Below are positions 23,263 through 35,350 of a DNA stretch of 64,000 bases, in pieces. The translations under genes were made by a program, and so were the position numbers. The notes beneath the pieces are model-generated. The model ran no database searches. It had not been told where the DNA came from and saw only the letters and a list, made by a program, of their open reading frames with translations. Origin of the DNA: Acestrorhynchus altus (lineage: Eukaryota; Chordata; Actinopteri; Characiformes; Acestrorhynchidae); contig CM067507.1 of assembly GCA_034509495.1 (NCBI GenBank), positions 21,197,121 to 21,261,120 on the forward strand, written 5' to 3'. The stretch's first letter is position 1, and each line of letters starts with the position of its first letter.

Positions 23263-24265
23263 TAATAATTAATAATTAATAAACCCAGAGGTTAAAAAAT
23301 AAATGTAAAAATATGTTGAAAAATCAAATAAAATAAAAACAGCAAAAGTAGTGTACTTTTTTTGGGAGACACAATGCTCCATCTGTTTGGTAAAATACTT
23401 CTTTTTTATCATGGCTTTAAAAGTGCATTTGAATTTAATGGTTTGTTCTGAGCAGTTGGAGAGTCTGTGTCCCTCAAACACGACTCCAACTGACGAAACA
23501 ATCTGCAGACTACAGCCAACCAGGACAGCCAAGTTGCAACACAGTTTTAGTTTGTGAAGTTTTGGCCTCTGTTTGTTGTACTACCATGTTCTGAGCATCA
23601 TTTTTCTTGGAATCTTTCTGTTTGTCTACTCCCGTGTATTTTGTTTTTTACTTTTATTTACAAAGAAATTTATTTATCTATTCATTTGGGTGTGTAACCT
23701 TCAATAATATGATTAATATATTTCTTGAAACTTTAGTATTATTTTAGATTGCCTCATTCCCCCATCCTTGTGAGTATTGGTTCCTTCCAAGTTTTTTTTC
23801 TTCCACCCATTGCTTATCACTCAGGGTTACATATTTTGTTTCATTTATTTATGTCTTTTTTTAGATTTCTGAAATGTTTCTTTGTGAAAACATCAGGTAG
23901 CCTTCCTTATATCAAATTATTTTAGTCCATATGCTAAGCTTTATATTTGTTTCCTGCCCTGGTGAATATTTAACCATTAGAAACCAATTTTGTGAATGTT
24001 TTATATAATATGACATTCATCAAAAAAATTGAAAAGTATTTTTAAGAGACAGTCACACAAACAGATATTATTTTCATGTGATGTTAGGCTCCTCAAATTT
24101 CATTGAGATTAAAAAGTTAAGGGAATTTTGTTTATTATATAATTTATTATTTGCAGTATTTAGGGCTAAATATGGAATAATTTTGGAATTCTGGAATAAT
24201 TTATTTGTTATGATTAGATTGACAACGATATTTATAACAATGTTATTCAAAATATATAAAAGTAG
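23263..24265. other. AT-rich non-coding DNA
   Basis: Nothing is recognised. Overlapping frames at 23269-23557 on both strands look random. Confidence 0.4.
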
Positions 24266-24267
24266 TC

Positions 24268-24268
24268 C

Positions 24269-24346
<78 letters not shown>

Positions 24347-24395
24347 CTTCTTCTTGTTGTTTTAGTTGTTATTGTTGTTGTTGTTGTTGTTTTAT
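24268..24395. repeat. Compound (ATT)n(GTT)n trinucleotide array
   Basis: About 15 ATT units change to about 11 GTT units at 24314, then CTT and further GTT units to 24391. Long poly-Ile/Val/Leu frames here are artefacts. Confidence 0.97.
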
Positions 24396-24429
24396 TAATG
24401 TATCCCTCCTCAGGATTTCTTTTATCACT

Positions 24430-24475
24430 GTGTGGCCAAAAAAGTGCAGATCTCAGGTTCTAAGAGTTAAAGCTG
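24430..24475 (-). repeat. Copy 2 of family R1 (fragment)
   Basis: 'gtgcagatctcaggttctaa' followed by 'gagttaaag' matches 'atgcacatctcaggttcaaa' and 'gagttaaat' at 25697-25725 in the same orientation. Confidence 0.5.
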
Positions 24476-25381
24476 TTTTATGGGCTAGAATGATTTGACT
24501 CAAATACTATGAGCTATGAAGAAAATGCCTTGATTGTTTTTCTCCACAACTTCAATTACTTGTGAAGTGACTGTCTGACTTGAACTTTCTCGGCACAGGC
24601 CTTTATTTATGCTGAGCAGTGAGTTATAGTAGTGGCTCTTTCTTAGCCATGAAAAAATGAAACAAATGCATAGCTCATTAGCTTTGCTGAGTGCATTGAG
24701 GAAAAGGCTTTTCTTGTGTGTGTGAGCCAAGTAGTCAACACGGTTACTGAGGTGATTTTTTTTTTTCATCAGTGCATATGGACCAAAGAAGAGAGGAACA
24801 GTTTGGTCTTTCATGTTTCTTTTTGATATTTTAATTGGCCATTTTATGGACACTGAGCATGTGCGACAAGTTATTTCCACTAACATATCCCATGCTGTTA
24901 CACACAATTCTGAAGGCATGTGCTCACTTTCTCCTGAGATCATGATGATAGATCACAGTGTGAATGTGAATTTGCTAAATACAAATGGAACAATACAGAT
25001 TCATAAATAAATTCCTGCCAACAGCTTTATTCAGCATCATTTTTCTTATGCACTCACCCATTGCAGTAATGTGGGCTTATTTTCCTTCGTATGCTGTTCC
25101 TTTGTTCAAGCATGTTAGGTGAAAGGGCTTTTAAGTGGAGCAGATGGTTGAGCAATTTAAAGCATTAAAACATAAGCAAACCTGAACTGGCAAATATTGT
25201 GAAAATGCTTCCTGTCCACAGTCACTTTTTATACCATCTGTTATGTTTGTCCTCAAGTTTGCCTTTGCCCTCATCTGCTGTTCTCATTCCATTGCATTTC
25301 ACAAACTTATCTTTTATTTCAAATGTCAGTGTTGTTCTCAGTTCACATACCTATTTATTGTTTCCTGATCTTAATAATATA

Positions 25382-25820
25382 TACTCTTAAAAATAAGGGT
25401 GCATCAACTGGTTCATCAACTGGTGTTACTAGAAATGAAGAATCAAAATAAAAGTGGTGTAAAAGTGTACCTACATGTATGAAGTATGAAGTATGAAGAA
25501 CCTTTAACCTTAAGAACCCTAACATGTCAACAGAGCATTAAACATGCACTGCAAGGCTCCTTTTGGATTTAAACTGGGATTTGGATGAATTTAATTCAGT
25601 TTGTCCAACAGTTTGATATGACTTGTGTATCATGTCTGTAGGTTACTCTGATCCTGAGATATGAAGCTTAGAAAACCAGCATGTAACTGCCTGGAAAATG
25701 CACATCTCAGGTTCAAAGAGTTAAATTTCTCTAAGACTAATGGTTCCTTAAGGGTTCCTCAAAGTGTTTTATCTATGGCATTGTTCAAAAAGCCATTTCA
25801 ATCAATGGGTGTAAGAAAAT
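25382..25820. mobile_element. MITE of the 'cactcttaaaaataaaggtgc' family, interrupted
   Basis: The left end 'actcttaaaaataagggtgc' (25383-25402) is the known terminus of a teleost MITE. Typical 'gaagaaccttta' and 'ttaagaaccct' words follow to about 25520. A foreign segment (R1 copy 3) lies at 25540-25732, after which 'aatggttccttaagggttcc' and 'ctatggcattgttcaaa' resume the MITE. The right terminus is degraded. Confidence 0.55.
25540..25732 (-). repeat. Copy 3 of family R1
   Basis: On the minus strand it reads 'gaacctgagatgtgcatttt', 'ccaggcagttacatgc', 'aagcttcatatctcaggatc', 'agagtaacctacagac', 'aaactgaattaaat', 'cccagtttaaat' and 'ggagccttgcagtgcatgtt'. This is the most complete copy and links the 4.0-kb copy to those at 49.2 and 57.9 kb. 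Confidence 0.6.
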
Positions 25821-26334
25821 ATCAATATAATCCAAATCCCACTGTTCTGATAGTACTAAAAAATACACTATGCATATATTACACATAAAAGTTGAGTTCA
25901 AAAACATTGTATATTTTGTTGTATAATATTATAAAGGTTTAAGGCACCTAATTACATTATTTAAACCTGATCAATAAGAGAGTGTAGAGTAGAAACCCCA
26001 GAGACCATTAGAACTTCTCATTCTATTTTGTAGAACAAATCTTGGAATCCAGATTTCTCCTGGACACACAGTAGCCATCGCCCAGATGAGTTCAATTGCA
26101 TCACCAGCACATCTAATTTAACATCACTAAGTACTCATTTACCAAACCAGGTGTTGGATGAGAATTTGAATAATATTGGCCTCCCATGAGGAGAGCTTTG
26201 GAGATGGTTTAATGAACACAGTGATGCGAAACCACGACTTTCTGTAGGAATGTTATTTGTGTTTATTCTAATATTAGTGTTTTACTGAGGTAATATACAC
26301 TCACTGCCAAGATAAAGAGATTTTAATTCTCATT

Positions 26335-26372
26335 TATACAGGGTGCCTAAAACTTTTGCACAGTATTGTATA
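26335..26372. mobile_element. Isolated Tc1-type terminal repeat
   Basis: 'gggtgcctaaaacttttgca' followed by 'cagtattgtata' matches the terminal repeat of a fish Tc1-like family (gcacctaaaacttttgcac..actgta) next to a TA. Confidence 0.5.
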
Positions 26373-26403
26373 TACCATTATTTTTGCAGTCGAATTATAG
26401 CAT

Positions 26404-26516
26404 TGAAGCATGGTCCTCTGTAGAAACCTTTGAGTTACTTTGGGTTCAGTGAGTGTAAATTGGATGTGACATACAGTGGACCTCAAACACTGTTGTACTG
26501 CTGTCTTCTCATTTAA
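26404..26516. repeat. 110-bp direct repeat, copy A
   Basis: Matches 27975-28087 in the same orientation with about five differences. Both begin 'gaagcatggtcctctgtaga' and run to 'gtactgctgtcttctc' or 'gtgctgctgtcttctc'. Copy A is followed directly by the palindromic element. Confidence 0.9.
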
Positions 26517-27220
26517 ACTGTCCATTTCTACATTCACTGTCCATTTTATCAGCTCCTCTTACCATAAAGGAACACTTATGATTACAACCTGTAGTCCATC
26601 TGTTTCTTCACATGCTTTGTTAGCTTCCTTCCACCCTGTTCTTCAGTGGTCAAGACCCCACAGAGCAGGTATTATGTGGGTCATTCTCAGCACTGCAGTG
26701 ACACTGCCATGGTTGTGGTGTGTTAGGTTAGGAGTGTTGCAGGACTGTGAATAGCTCACCAGCTGAAATATACAACCATACTGTGGACAGTGTTTTATGA
26801 GCTCTGATAAAGGACTAGAGGACTGACTTTAAGGTGGAGCAACTAGCTAGGAGTGTACAATATGGTGAACAGTGAGTGGACACAGTGTTTAAACACTCCA
26901 GCAGCACTGCTGTGCGATACATTGATACCAACACAACACACACTAACACACCACCACCATGTCATTGCCACTGTAGTGCTAAGAATGACCCACCACCCAC
27001 ATATTACATGCTTTGTGGTGGTCTTGTGGGGTCCTGACCATTGAACATTTTGGGTAAAAGGAAGCTAACAATGTATGCAGAGATACAAACGGACTACAGT
27101 TTGTAACTATAGATTATCTGTAATTAAGTGCTCATTTTACCATACAGGAGTACTTTGTAGCTGATAAAATGGACAGGGAATATAGAAACACGGAATCATA
27201 GTGTTATGGTTGATCAGTGT
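26517..27220. mobile_element. Palindromic (foldback) non-autonomous DNA element, copy 2
   Basis: The left arm ('cattcactgtccattttatc', 'ctgtagtccatctgtttctt', 'agcaggtattatgtgggtca', 'cagcactgcagtgacactg') is largely the reverse complement of the right arm ('cactgtagtgctaagaatga', 'tacaaacggactacagt', 'gctgataaaatggacaggga'). It ends 'gttatggttgatcagtgt'. The central spacer is shorter than in copy 1. No transposase is present; this is a non-autonomous element of unknown superfamily to me. Confidence 0.75.
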
Positions 27221-27974
27221 TTAATAGCATGAAAGCATATCATTTCTCACTTACTGTTGTCTGTATACCTGTCAATCTTGCTTTAAAGGCTTAAGCACAG
27301 GCCTATACCACTTTTTATACCATTAATATATGAGTGAATAATGAAGGGGCTTGAGTGAATGACACAGATAGCCAACAGAGCTTAATCATTTAACACACTA
27401 ATGACTAGTGGATTAAAATCAGAGCCTGTTTTACAAAAAGGTCTATGAATACATTTACCCCCTTCCTTGTTCCACAGAGCTCTGTCAATAAGCCATCTCC
27501 CCAGTGCTGGCCTGGCTGCAGAGTGTGGATTAGCTCAGGCTCGTTGTAGGCATTAGCCAATGTTTGACGAATAAAGCACTAACGAGATAGTGATCAGAGG
27601 GGCACCAACACCAAAGACAGCCTGGCAGCGCTTGATAATCTGCTTCGCTCGTTTCACTCGGCTTCCTTTAATCTGACTTCACATAATCCCTCTGAGTGTT
27701 TTTTTTCCTCCCTCCCAAAACTCATGATCAAGTAAATGCCTAATTATTGCTAATGAATTCTGTCCAGAGCTTGACTAAACATGACTATCAGATGTGATTT
27801 TTATTTATTTATTTATTTTTTAATCTGGGATAAGATATAGGGTGGATATAATACTAAAAAGCAATGGGTAATAAATAAATTAAAATATTGGGAAATTTTT
27901 TGAAGAAAACTGTCTTTTTTCAATGTTCTAAGCAGATTTGAACAAACTGCCATTTTTCTTATTAATTCTATTTG
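27221..27974. other. Unique DNA; 27590-27780 is a candidate conserved block
   Basis: 27590-27780 includes 'tcgctcgtttcactcggctt' and 'gcctaattattgctaatgaa', a homeodomain-rich, non-repetitive stretch. Just beyond it is a TTTA tandem run (27801-27820). No gene is recognised. Confidence 0.35.
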
Positions 27975-28087
27975 AAGCATGGTCCTCTGTAGAAATCTTT
28001 GAGTTACTTTGAGTTCAATGAGTGTAAATTGGATGTGATATACAGTGGACCTCAAACACTGTTGTGCTGCTGTCTTCTCTTTCAAAA
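27975..28087. repeat. 110-bp direct repeat, copy B
   Basis: About 95% identical to 26404-26516. Sequences on both sides differ between copies, so the boundaries are sharp. Confidence 0.9.
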
Positions 28088-30458
28088 GCAAAGACCAGAA
28101 AAAATGAAACCAAGCTGCAAACCAGGACAAATCCTAAACCCCAGACCATTAGATAACAATCTTGAATCACACTCCCAAAACTTACACATCCAGCCCAGTG
28201 GTGAAAGCTTTTTTGAGGCAAAATGCAATGGCTACTGTGTGAAAGGGGTAAAAGCTAGCAGTAGATGATGGGGTGCTTGCTTGGAGACCAAATGGAGGAA
28301 AGGCAACCAGAGGAAGCACCAAGCGAGTGCAGAAATGCATTGCACTGGAAGGAAGCACATGCTAAAAGATAACCCAAATCTCTTTAGTTATCTAACTACA
28401 CACTACACCAGGTGCACAGAGTGAGGACACCAAGAGGACAATGAAACATGGTAATAAAAATAACTGAGAATAATTCAAAATAATATTCTACATGACACAT
28501 GTGACAATTTGTGGTAATTTAAACCAACTAATAAAAGCTTTGCATTTTTCCCCCACACCCACCATAACAGGGAAGCCAATCGTTACATTCCAATCACCCC
28601 AGTAGTTCCCCGTGAAGTTCAGTTACTTTTTAATAGATATTTTAAGAGAAATTTAAACTGTCCAAGGAGCAGTTAACTACACAGAATCACTATACAAGAA
28701 GTTGACCATAAAGTTGACTTATCAGCCCAGTGCCAGTTTTATACAGACCAGCCCATTTTTGGTCTGGTTTCATTTTTTGATCGGAGGACATGGCAGGGTT
28801 AGATGTGACCGGCCCCTTCATCCTCTCAGCAGCCGTACACCTGTAGCAGCCCACAGGGATTTTTCCCTGTTTTCCTGATGACCGCTTCATCCCCGCTGTC
28901 TTAAGAGTCACATCTTGAGAGTTAAAACTGCTGGTGCTCAACACGAACAACACAACGTAAACACAACACAAATCTGTTGCATGTCCATGGAGTGGTCAAA
29001 TATTGCTGTGAATGCAACACTCTGTCTTTTATGTTATAACACAGCAGGGCATTCTGACTGAAATATAGGGAATGGAAATTGCCTTTTGCCATTTTTTACC
29101 CCAACCAATGTCACATACTTACTATTTATACATGAAAGAACCACTCAACATTTTATAACAATAAAATAAAATTTAAAACAATAAATAAATAAATTCAATG
29201 ATTAAGTTAGAAAACATTTTTAAACAAACACATTTGAACTAAAATGGGTCTGCTGGTCATTTGGAAATTATGTGTGGTTGTAATGGTATATGGTGCATAA
29301 GGATTAAGGAGGAATTGTGTGGTAATAGGGGTTTAGTAGTCTTCAGTGTAGTCTTTAGTGAATATCACAATACTGCTAAAATATATTCAGTATGTTGGTT
29401 TATAGATTAAGCAAGTATGTCTTCTGGGCAATATGTTAAATGCTTTTAATTGGTTCATTCATGCAAATGACTTTTTTTTTCTTTCTAAAGGCACCATACA
29501 AGTTGTCTCATCACTCTTTACAAACAAATTATAAATGTTTTAAATTAACTCTATATAAACAAATATCTCCTATTAGTAGTGGAAATTCTGAATATAGAAA
29601 GCTGTGACAAGCTGGTAATTTGTTGTCAGATGGCCACATTACAGAACTAGCACAAAGATTATTTTTATTACAGTTTTTATACAGTATAAAATGCTGGGGG
29701 CACTGAAGGCTGCTGTATTCTTAGAGCTGTTTCTGTACAAAAATAAACATCTCTACATTTCTAGATATATTCTTGTGAAATATTGTAACAAGAAATTATG
29801 TCTTTCACGTTTGGTTTGTTTTAATAAGGATGCTGGTAAAAAAAACTTTTGATTGTTTTAGAAAAAGCTGAATCTGCTAGAGAAGCATTCACACAATCAA
29901 CCAATATTACAGCAATCGAGGATGGGGAATAAAGAGGGTACACTTGTTACCTTAGGCAGTTTTGAATAATAAGCAAGCCATGCTTTTTGCATTCAAGTGA
30001 GGGGGCTGAATCCTTTAAACAGGCTTTGGCATTAATAATCCTCTTGCTTCACTCTCCTCTCCTCTGCTCTCCTAGGAGTAATGCTACAGTAACACATACA
30101 AGAAGACCTGTGAACGTATCACTGCAAAATCTCTATTACATTTTCACCCTGGAACAAAGTAGCATGGAGTGGTTCCAGGCAGATCTCATGGATGAAAAAC
30201 GCTTCAGTAGCAGCACTGTACTCCAATACTCATCTGTTTAGAGTGTTCTGACTCACACTTGGACAGTTATGTTTGTCAGAAGGAAACAAACATCTACTTG
30301 AAATTGACCTGTATGCTTCCTGTGTGGTCCCACAGTCAACCACAGTTGCTAACAGAAGATCAACCTTTTAACTCTGAAGGTTTGAACTGACTTAGTCATC
30401 TTTTGGTCATCCATTAAACTATGGTCTCTTTATAATTTATGTTTTGTAACTATATATA
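28088..30458. other. Non-coding DNA, no gene supported
   Basis: 28700-28975 is GC-richer and has a 93-codon minus frame with a hydrophobic start, but the frame opens on TTG with an in-frame stop upstream and no ATG before codon 28. The rest is AT-rich and featureless. Confidence 0.4.
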
Positions 30459-30459
30459 A

Positions 30460-30752
30460 ATGTAAATGTGCAAATAGATCCACTGTGCTTGTTAAATTTG
30501 TCCTCTGCCTTTTACCCGTCCATGCAATGAAACATACACACTAGTGAGTACACTCAGTAGGCAGCAGTGGGCACACATGCTTGGAGCGGTGGGCAGCCAT
30601 ATCCACAGTGCCCAGGGAGCAGCTGGGGAGTTGAGTGCCTTGCTCAAGGGCACTTCAATCATGTCCTGTGAGTTCAGGGAATTGAACTGACAACCTTCCA
30701 GTCACAAGGCTGGTTCCCTAACCAGCAAGCAACGGCTGCCCCATGTAAATGT
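30460..30752 (-). mobile_element. tRNA-derived SINE with target-site duplications, copy 1
   Basis: On the minus strand the element starts ggggcagccgttgcttgctg at 30742. An A-box-like TTGCTTGCTGGTTAGGG is followed by the B-box GTTCAATTCC near 30678. The body then reads 'cccttgagcaaggcactcaa', 'gctgctccctgggcac' and 'ggctgcccaccgctcc'. The flanks are the same 10 bp, atgtaaatgt, at 30460-30469 and 30743-30752. Confidence 0.8.
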
Positions 30753-31170
30753 ACTTGTTTAAAGAAATTAAACTTTGATCCAACCGAGAGAAATTTACAT
30801 GTACATTTACAGCTGTGATTGTTTAATATTTGTGTATTTGATAATTATCTTTTTTTTTTTTTTTAGGAAGACTAATGCTACTGTAAGTGAAATATCAGTT
30901 TTAACAGTGCTAGTGCTAGTGTTCTACAGGGTTGGATAGTAATGGAATACATATAACAGCATTACATTATCAGGATATAACAAAGAGTACTGTAACTGTA
31001 ATTTTTTCTAGTTACAGTTAAAATAGATTAGCAGAAATGTGGGTAGAGTAGCCATAAACTGAACTCAATTTAAATACTGTAATTTTAAAATAAAATACTC
31101 ATTTAAATAAATAATTACTCAAGTAAAGGTACATATTTGAAACTGAGAATATCCATGTTATTTTTTTTTT
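30753..31170. other. Non-coding DNA with a poly-T tract and splice-like signals
   Basis: A T16 tract ends in TTAG at 30866, and GTAAGT follows at 30883. The 16 bases between them are discussed as a finding; they are not claimed as an exon. Confidence 0.35.
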
Positions 31171-31174
31171 TCTT

Positions 31175-31176
<2 letters not shown>

Positions 31177-31217
<41 letters not shown>
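31177..31217. repeat. (TC)n microsatellite
   Basis: About 20 uninterrupted CT units. Confidence 0.97.
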
Positions 31218-31221
<4 letters not shown>

Positions 31222-32739
31222 GGACAAAAGAATGAACTCGTACTTTTCACATTATGGACATCTACAGTGTGCTGAACAAAGAAGCCTCGTCAGTGATGTC
31301 CACTGTTGTTTTGCTGCAGGGAGTGGCTGGTGATCTGGAGAGAAGGCCTCATTCCCACGCTCTCCATCATCATGTCAACCTCCACTGTGAGATCAGCCAA
31401 CCAAATAGGAAGACACTGGATTTATATCCATCCCTCCTCATTTGCAGTGGTTTGGTTCAGCAAACCCTGTTTCAATTTGAAGTTCGGTTTAATTTTAGCT
31501 TGGTTTAATAAGCCATGTATTATGGCAGTCATTCATTCTTATAAGGCATTTTTGTAGGCAAATTCTTTGTTGTAAGACATATAAAGGCTTGGCAAATATT
31601 AAATCACTGTTTTACCAGTAGAAGTAGCAGCATTAGTGGTAAAATAGCAACATTAAAATAAAGGAGGAATCTTGATATCAGCAGTGAATTCCAAAATTAT
31701 TTAAAACTTAATTTAAAACTTTAGTCATTTTAATGAAAAAGACTTTTCACAGTGTGGATATTGGCATGTTATGACACATTCAGGTGTCATTATTTCAACA
31801 TGCTCATTCATTGTGTATTTGCTGTGACCACAGGTCTAGGTTAGTGGCTCCTGTTTTTGAAGTGCAGATTTTAGTTGAGACAGCAGATAAAGAGGACAGA
31901 TAACACATTTCTCAAGATCAACACTTTCTGTTTTCCTCAGACAAATAAAGCTGGTCTTAGCTGGTCTTGTTTGTGGACAATAGCTGCTTTCCAGGTCATG
32001 GCTGTGGATTAAGTCCCTATTGAACGACGAGGCAATCTATATTTATATAGCGCTTTATCTGCTGGAGGTCCGAGCAATTCAATAGTGGCCACCTCACGGT
32101 TCACTGAAGTCAAGGTACTCCATCAGTTTACACACAACAACCTCATACAAATCCTCAGGATTATAGCAGTACTAGCAGCACCCAGTCACAGCAGTAAATA
32201 TCTTAGTGATTCTAATGTCTAGGGGCAGTCAGCATCTTCTGTGATGGTTGATGAATTGCAATAACTGCACCATTTCAAACTGCTTGTTTCAATAGAGCTC
32301 TAGTAGTAAGTGCCCAAGGTTTCAAAAAGATCACAAAACAGAACCTGAGAGCACATTTAAAAAGGTAAACATGAAGATTTCTGCTTAAACTCCATGGGAA
32401 TTTGCTTGTGAGGTATTGAAGTATTACAACAAAAAAGCAAGTAAATGTAAATGCATGTGTTAATGTTAAAGTTTCATGGGTGATGTAGGAGAAGAGATGT
32501 ACTAAACAATCAAAAGTATTTTAATAGGTCAACTAAAAAACCCAGTGCACTGCAAGTAGAGAATTACAGTGCAAAGGGGGTGGTTGTAACCCCTTCTCCA
32601 CTGTTCCAGTCTGTATAAAATTCCACGGCTGAATAACTTGCCAACCCAGCCCTTTTCATAGGTATAGATATCCAAAGAACATTCTAAAATTAAAATAAAC
32701 AGAAATAACAATTATTTCTTTTTTTTAGACTTTTGATCT
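31218..32739. other. Non-coding DNA
   Basis: 31306-31440 has an acceptor-like 'ttttgctgcag' before a stretch that is open in more than one frame, but there is no donor site and no family match. 32038-32130 begins 'atatttatatagcgctttat', a phrase common in fish interspersed repeats. Confidence 0.35.
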
Positions 32740-32830
32740 ATTTCTTATTTTTGATTTCTACAATGCCGCTTTGTGACAACATGAGTTCTAAAATTATTAT
32801 TGATAATTTATTTGATAATTTGATTCAATC
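32740..32830 (+). repeat. Fragment of the 'gctttgtgacaac' interspersed repeat
   Basis: 'tgatttctacaatgccgctt' then 'tgtgacaacatgagttctaa' resembles the reverse complement of 1300-1370. It is degraded beyond that. Confidence 0.45.
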
Positions 32831-33549
32831 TTAATAATTAAAATATATTATCTCTTCAGTTGCAATTGTGCATTTTGGTTTGACAGTGGGTGAATGAGCA
32901 GATGAAGATTCAGTTTGCTGTTCTGTTATCTACTTGATCGTAGTATCTTGTTATGAGTACTATTAGCTGACTGCATGTGATGTAAATACAAAAAGACATG
33001 AAATAGCCAGAAAACCAAAAATGAAAAAAAAAGAAAAAGAAAAACAATAAAAATAATATATTAGAAATAATATATTAGACATTGCAGAGATGGTTGTGCC
33101 AATACACTGATACTATTTATTTGATTATTTTGTTCCCAACCCACCCAGACATACTATTATTTTCAATGTAAAAAAAAATAATCTGCATTAATGCTGCTTT
33201 AAATTATTTGAGTTGGAGGAGTTCTGGTTTTCATGAGTTATAAGCCATACTGATAGAATGTTAAAATTTAAAATATTTCATTTTAATGTTAATCACATTT
33301 TACCTTTTTGCTCTTGCTTATCTCTTTGTTTGTTTGTCATTTTCAGTGCAGCATTTGTTATTCTGTTATATGTTCCTACTGGCCAGATTTTACATGGTTT
33401 CTGGTTTGTTCATGGTTTGGGTTTGTATGTTTAATTGTTTAAAGTCTGTAATGAAATGGTTTAGGGAAGCTGTATTTGCAGAGGGCTTTTCATTTTTAAT
33501 GTCATACTTTAATTTGTTTGGTGCTGCTATAGCTTTAAAAAACGACTAC

Positions 33550-33784
33550 AATCTTAAAAAATAAAGGTGCTACAAGGTTTCTTTACATTTAATTCCATAC
33601 AGAAGCATGTTAGTCAAACAGACCGGGTGTGAAGGACTCTAAGGGTTTGAAGGATCCTTACCTTATTATAATTCTTTTCCACACTCACACTTTTTTTACA
33701 CTATATGGTTAATGGAACCAAATGTGGTTCTTCTGTCTTCACTCAAAGAAACCTTTGTAACACCTTTCTTTGTGTAATAAGTGT
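33550..33784. mobile_element. MITE of the 'cttaaaaataaaggtgc' family
   Basis: The left end 'tcttaaaaaataaaggtgct' (33552-33571) pairs with the right end 'aacacctttctttgtgtaat' and 'aagtgt' (to 33784). Between them are 'aaggtttcttta', 'tggaaccaaatgtggttctt' and 'aaagaaacctttgt', the inverted words of this family. Length of about 235 bp fits. It is non-autonomous. Confidence 0.65.
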
Positions 33785-33963
33785 AACATTCACATCCATC
33801 TCCTTTGCCTTTTTTAATGTTACGGGTAGCCTATATGTTAAGGATTAAGGATTTTTTTATTTAGTTCATCAGTTTACAGTTCTTTGAATTTTACTGGCCA
33901 TCAGTAGTTAAAGTTCAAATTCTGGTTCTAAAAGGGTTCTAGCTGGCTCTAATATCTCTCTGT

Positions 33964-34030
33964 TGAGTATTCAAAATCAGAATTACTTTATTAGTCCCAG
34001 ATGGAAATAGCAATTGTATTTCCCCTACAG
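33964..34030 (-). mobile_element. Short LINE 3' tail
   Basis: 'aatcagaattactttattag' then 'tcccagatggaaatagca' matches the reverse complement of a common fish LINE terminus (ggaaat..ggga..aataaagtaattctgatt). Confidence 0.5.
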
Positions 34031-34666
34031 CATTGGATACATTTTGCTAGAACTCCATGTGGGAGGAGAATGTGAGATCTGAACATCTGTTGCTGACAGT
34101 GATAAAATATATTCTTAATGGGAGTCGACAAGCACCACATGTATGATCATTGTAATCTGAAGGTGTGAAACTAACTAATCATGGCAGTAATTTTGAGTGT
34201 TGATGGAAGAAGGGCAAATGCCATGATATGTCACAACTAATATGATGTCTATATAAACCTGTCTTTGGTTTGAAACAACTTAGATTGTTTGCCAATTTCA
34301 TGGCAACTTTAACAAGAATAAAAACAAAGCAATTAGGATTTTAATTGGGAGTTTGTTCCCCAGACTGTAGGAGAGGAACCTTTCATGTTTTTCCAGACAC
34401 TATTTTTCAATCAATAAGTAATATCTGCTTTAAATAGAAAGGTTTTGGGCTTTGTTCAGAACAGCAGAAGACTAATCTCTAGTGAAGCCAGGGCATGACC
34501 AGAGCTGTTGTATTTGCTCTTGTCTGCATTTCAAGCAGTGGATGGTGAGAAGATCCTAATGAGGCTAATTTTGTAAACTGTATTTGCACATGTTTGTGTC
34601 AAGTGCTGCTCTTAAGACTAAATCCCAAGTTGAAATGTTAGTTAATCTTAATTTTTATTTTCCAAA

Positions 34667-34815
34667 TTCATTCATTCATCATCATACCCACTTTTTCCTG
34701 GTCAGGGTTCCAGTGGGACATGGGAAGAACAAGTCAGAACTGTGAGGATCAAACCCAGAAGGCTGTGAAGCTTTGCATTGGACTAACACACATTAACTGT
34801 GGTATCACCATATCA
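34667..34815 (-). mobile_element. Non-LTR retroposon 3' region
   Basis: 'ttcattcattcatcatcata' then 'cactttttcctggtcagggt' is the reverse complement of a common teleost LINE/SINE end (…gaccaggaaaaag…atgaatgaatga). 'gaggatcaaacccagaaggc' follows at 34746, as in that family. Confidence 0.5.
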
Positions 34816-35084
34816 TCTTCACCAAATATTTTCAACAACAGCACAGGGTTGCCTTTTCCTAGATGGTTAGTTTATTTATTTCTTTTACTCTAAGCCTGAT
34901 TGATTTACTCTGATTCACACCATCATATTTAAAGGCTGTAAAGGCTGTGTCAAGATCAGGTATATCAGCATAGCATAAAGCCATTTACGAAATGATGTTG
35001 CAAGGCCTTAGAGTGGTGACCTATTTACAGTATAGTGAGAAGTATAATGAATGCAATTAAGTAAATATCTCGTGGTGTTGGCTG

Positions 35085-35350
35085 AATAGGTCAGAAGGGT
35101 GAAGCAGGTCTGCGGTCAAGGCTGTGCAGGTTTGTCTGGAGGATGTCTGAGGTAAAGCAAGAGGGTAGAGAGCTTCGTTTGTTATTAAGTGTCTTTAGTA
35201 GCTTGCCTCCTGTTATTAAGTAGGCTTTTCAAGGCAGCCAGAAATGGCTGCAGCTGAAGGTAATTAGTGGCAAGCAGCCTGGCATCTTTCCTGACCTCTG
35301 CCCTTTAGTGATGTGCTCTATGATGGGCCACAACAATAATGCTGAAGTGG
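35085..35350. other. Paralogous non-coding segment A1
   Basis: Aligns in order with 44437-44690. Shared words are 'gtcagaaggg.gaagcaggtc' against 'gtcagatggttgagcaggtc', 'gcctcctgttatt' against 'ccctcctgttact', 'atggctgcagctgaaggtaa' against 'gtggctgcagctggaggcaa', and 'gatgtgctctatga' against 'catgtgctctgtga'. The spacing is nearly constant. It could be an old local duplication of a regulatory element or two copies of an unnamed repeat. Confidence 0.5.

Noticed and set aside
24078..24498. Frames with long isoleucine, valine or leucine runs
   Set aside because: Translation of the ATT/GTT trinucleotide array.
28690..28971. Small secreted-like protein (hydrophobic start, Cys residues) on the minus strand
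   Set aside because: The frame starts with TTG, has an in-frame stop upstream and no ATG before codon 28, so the hydrophobic stretch cannot be a normal signal peptide.
31290..31440. Coding exon after 'ttttgctgcag'
   Set aside because: It has an acceptor-like site and open frames, but no donor site, no recognised protein similarity and two competing frames.
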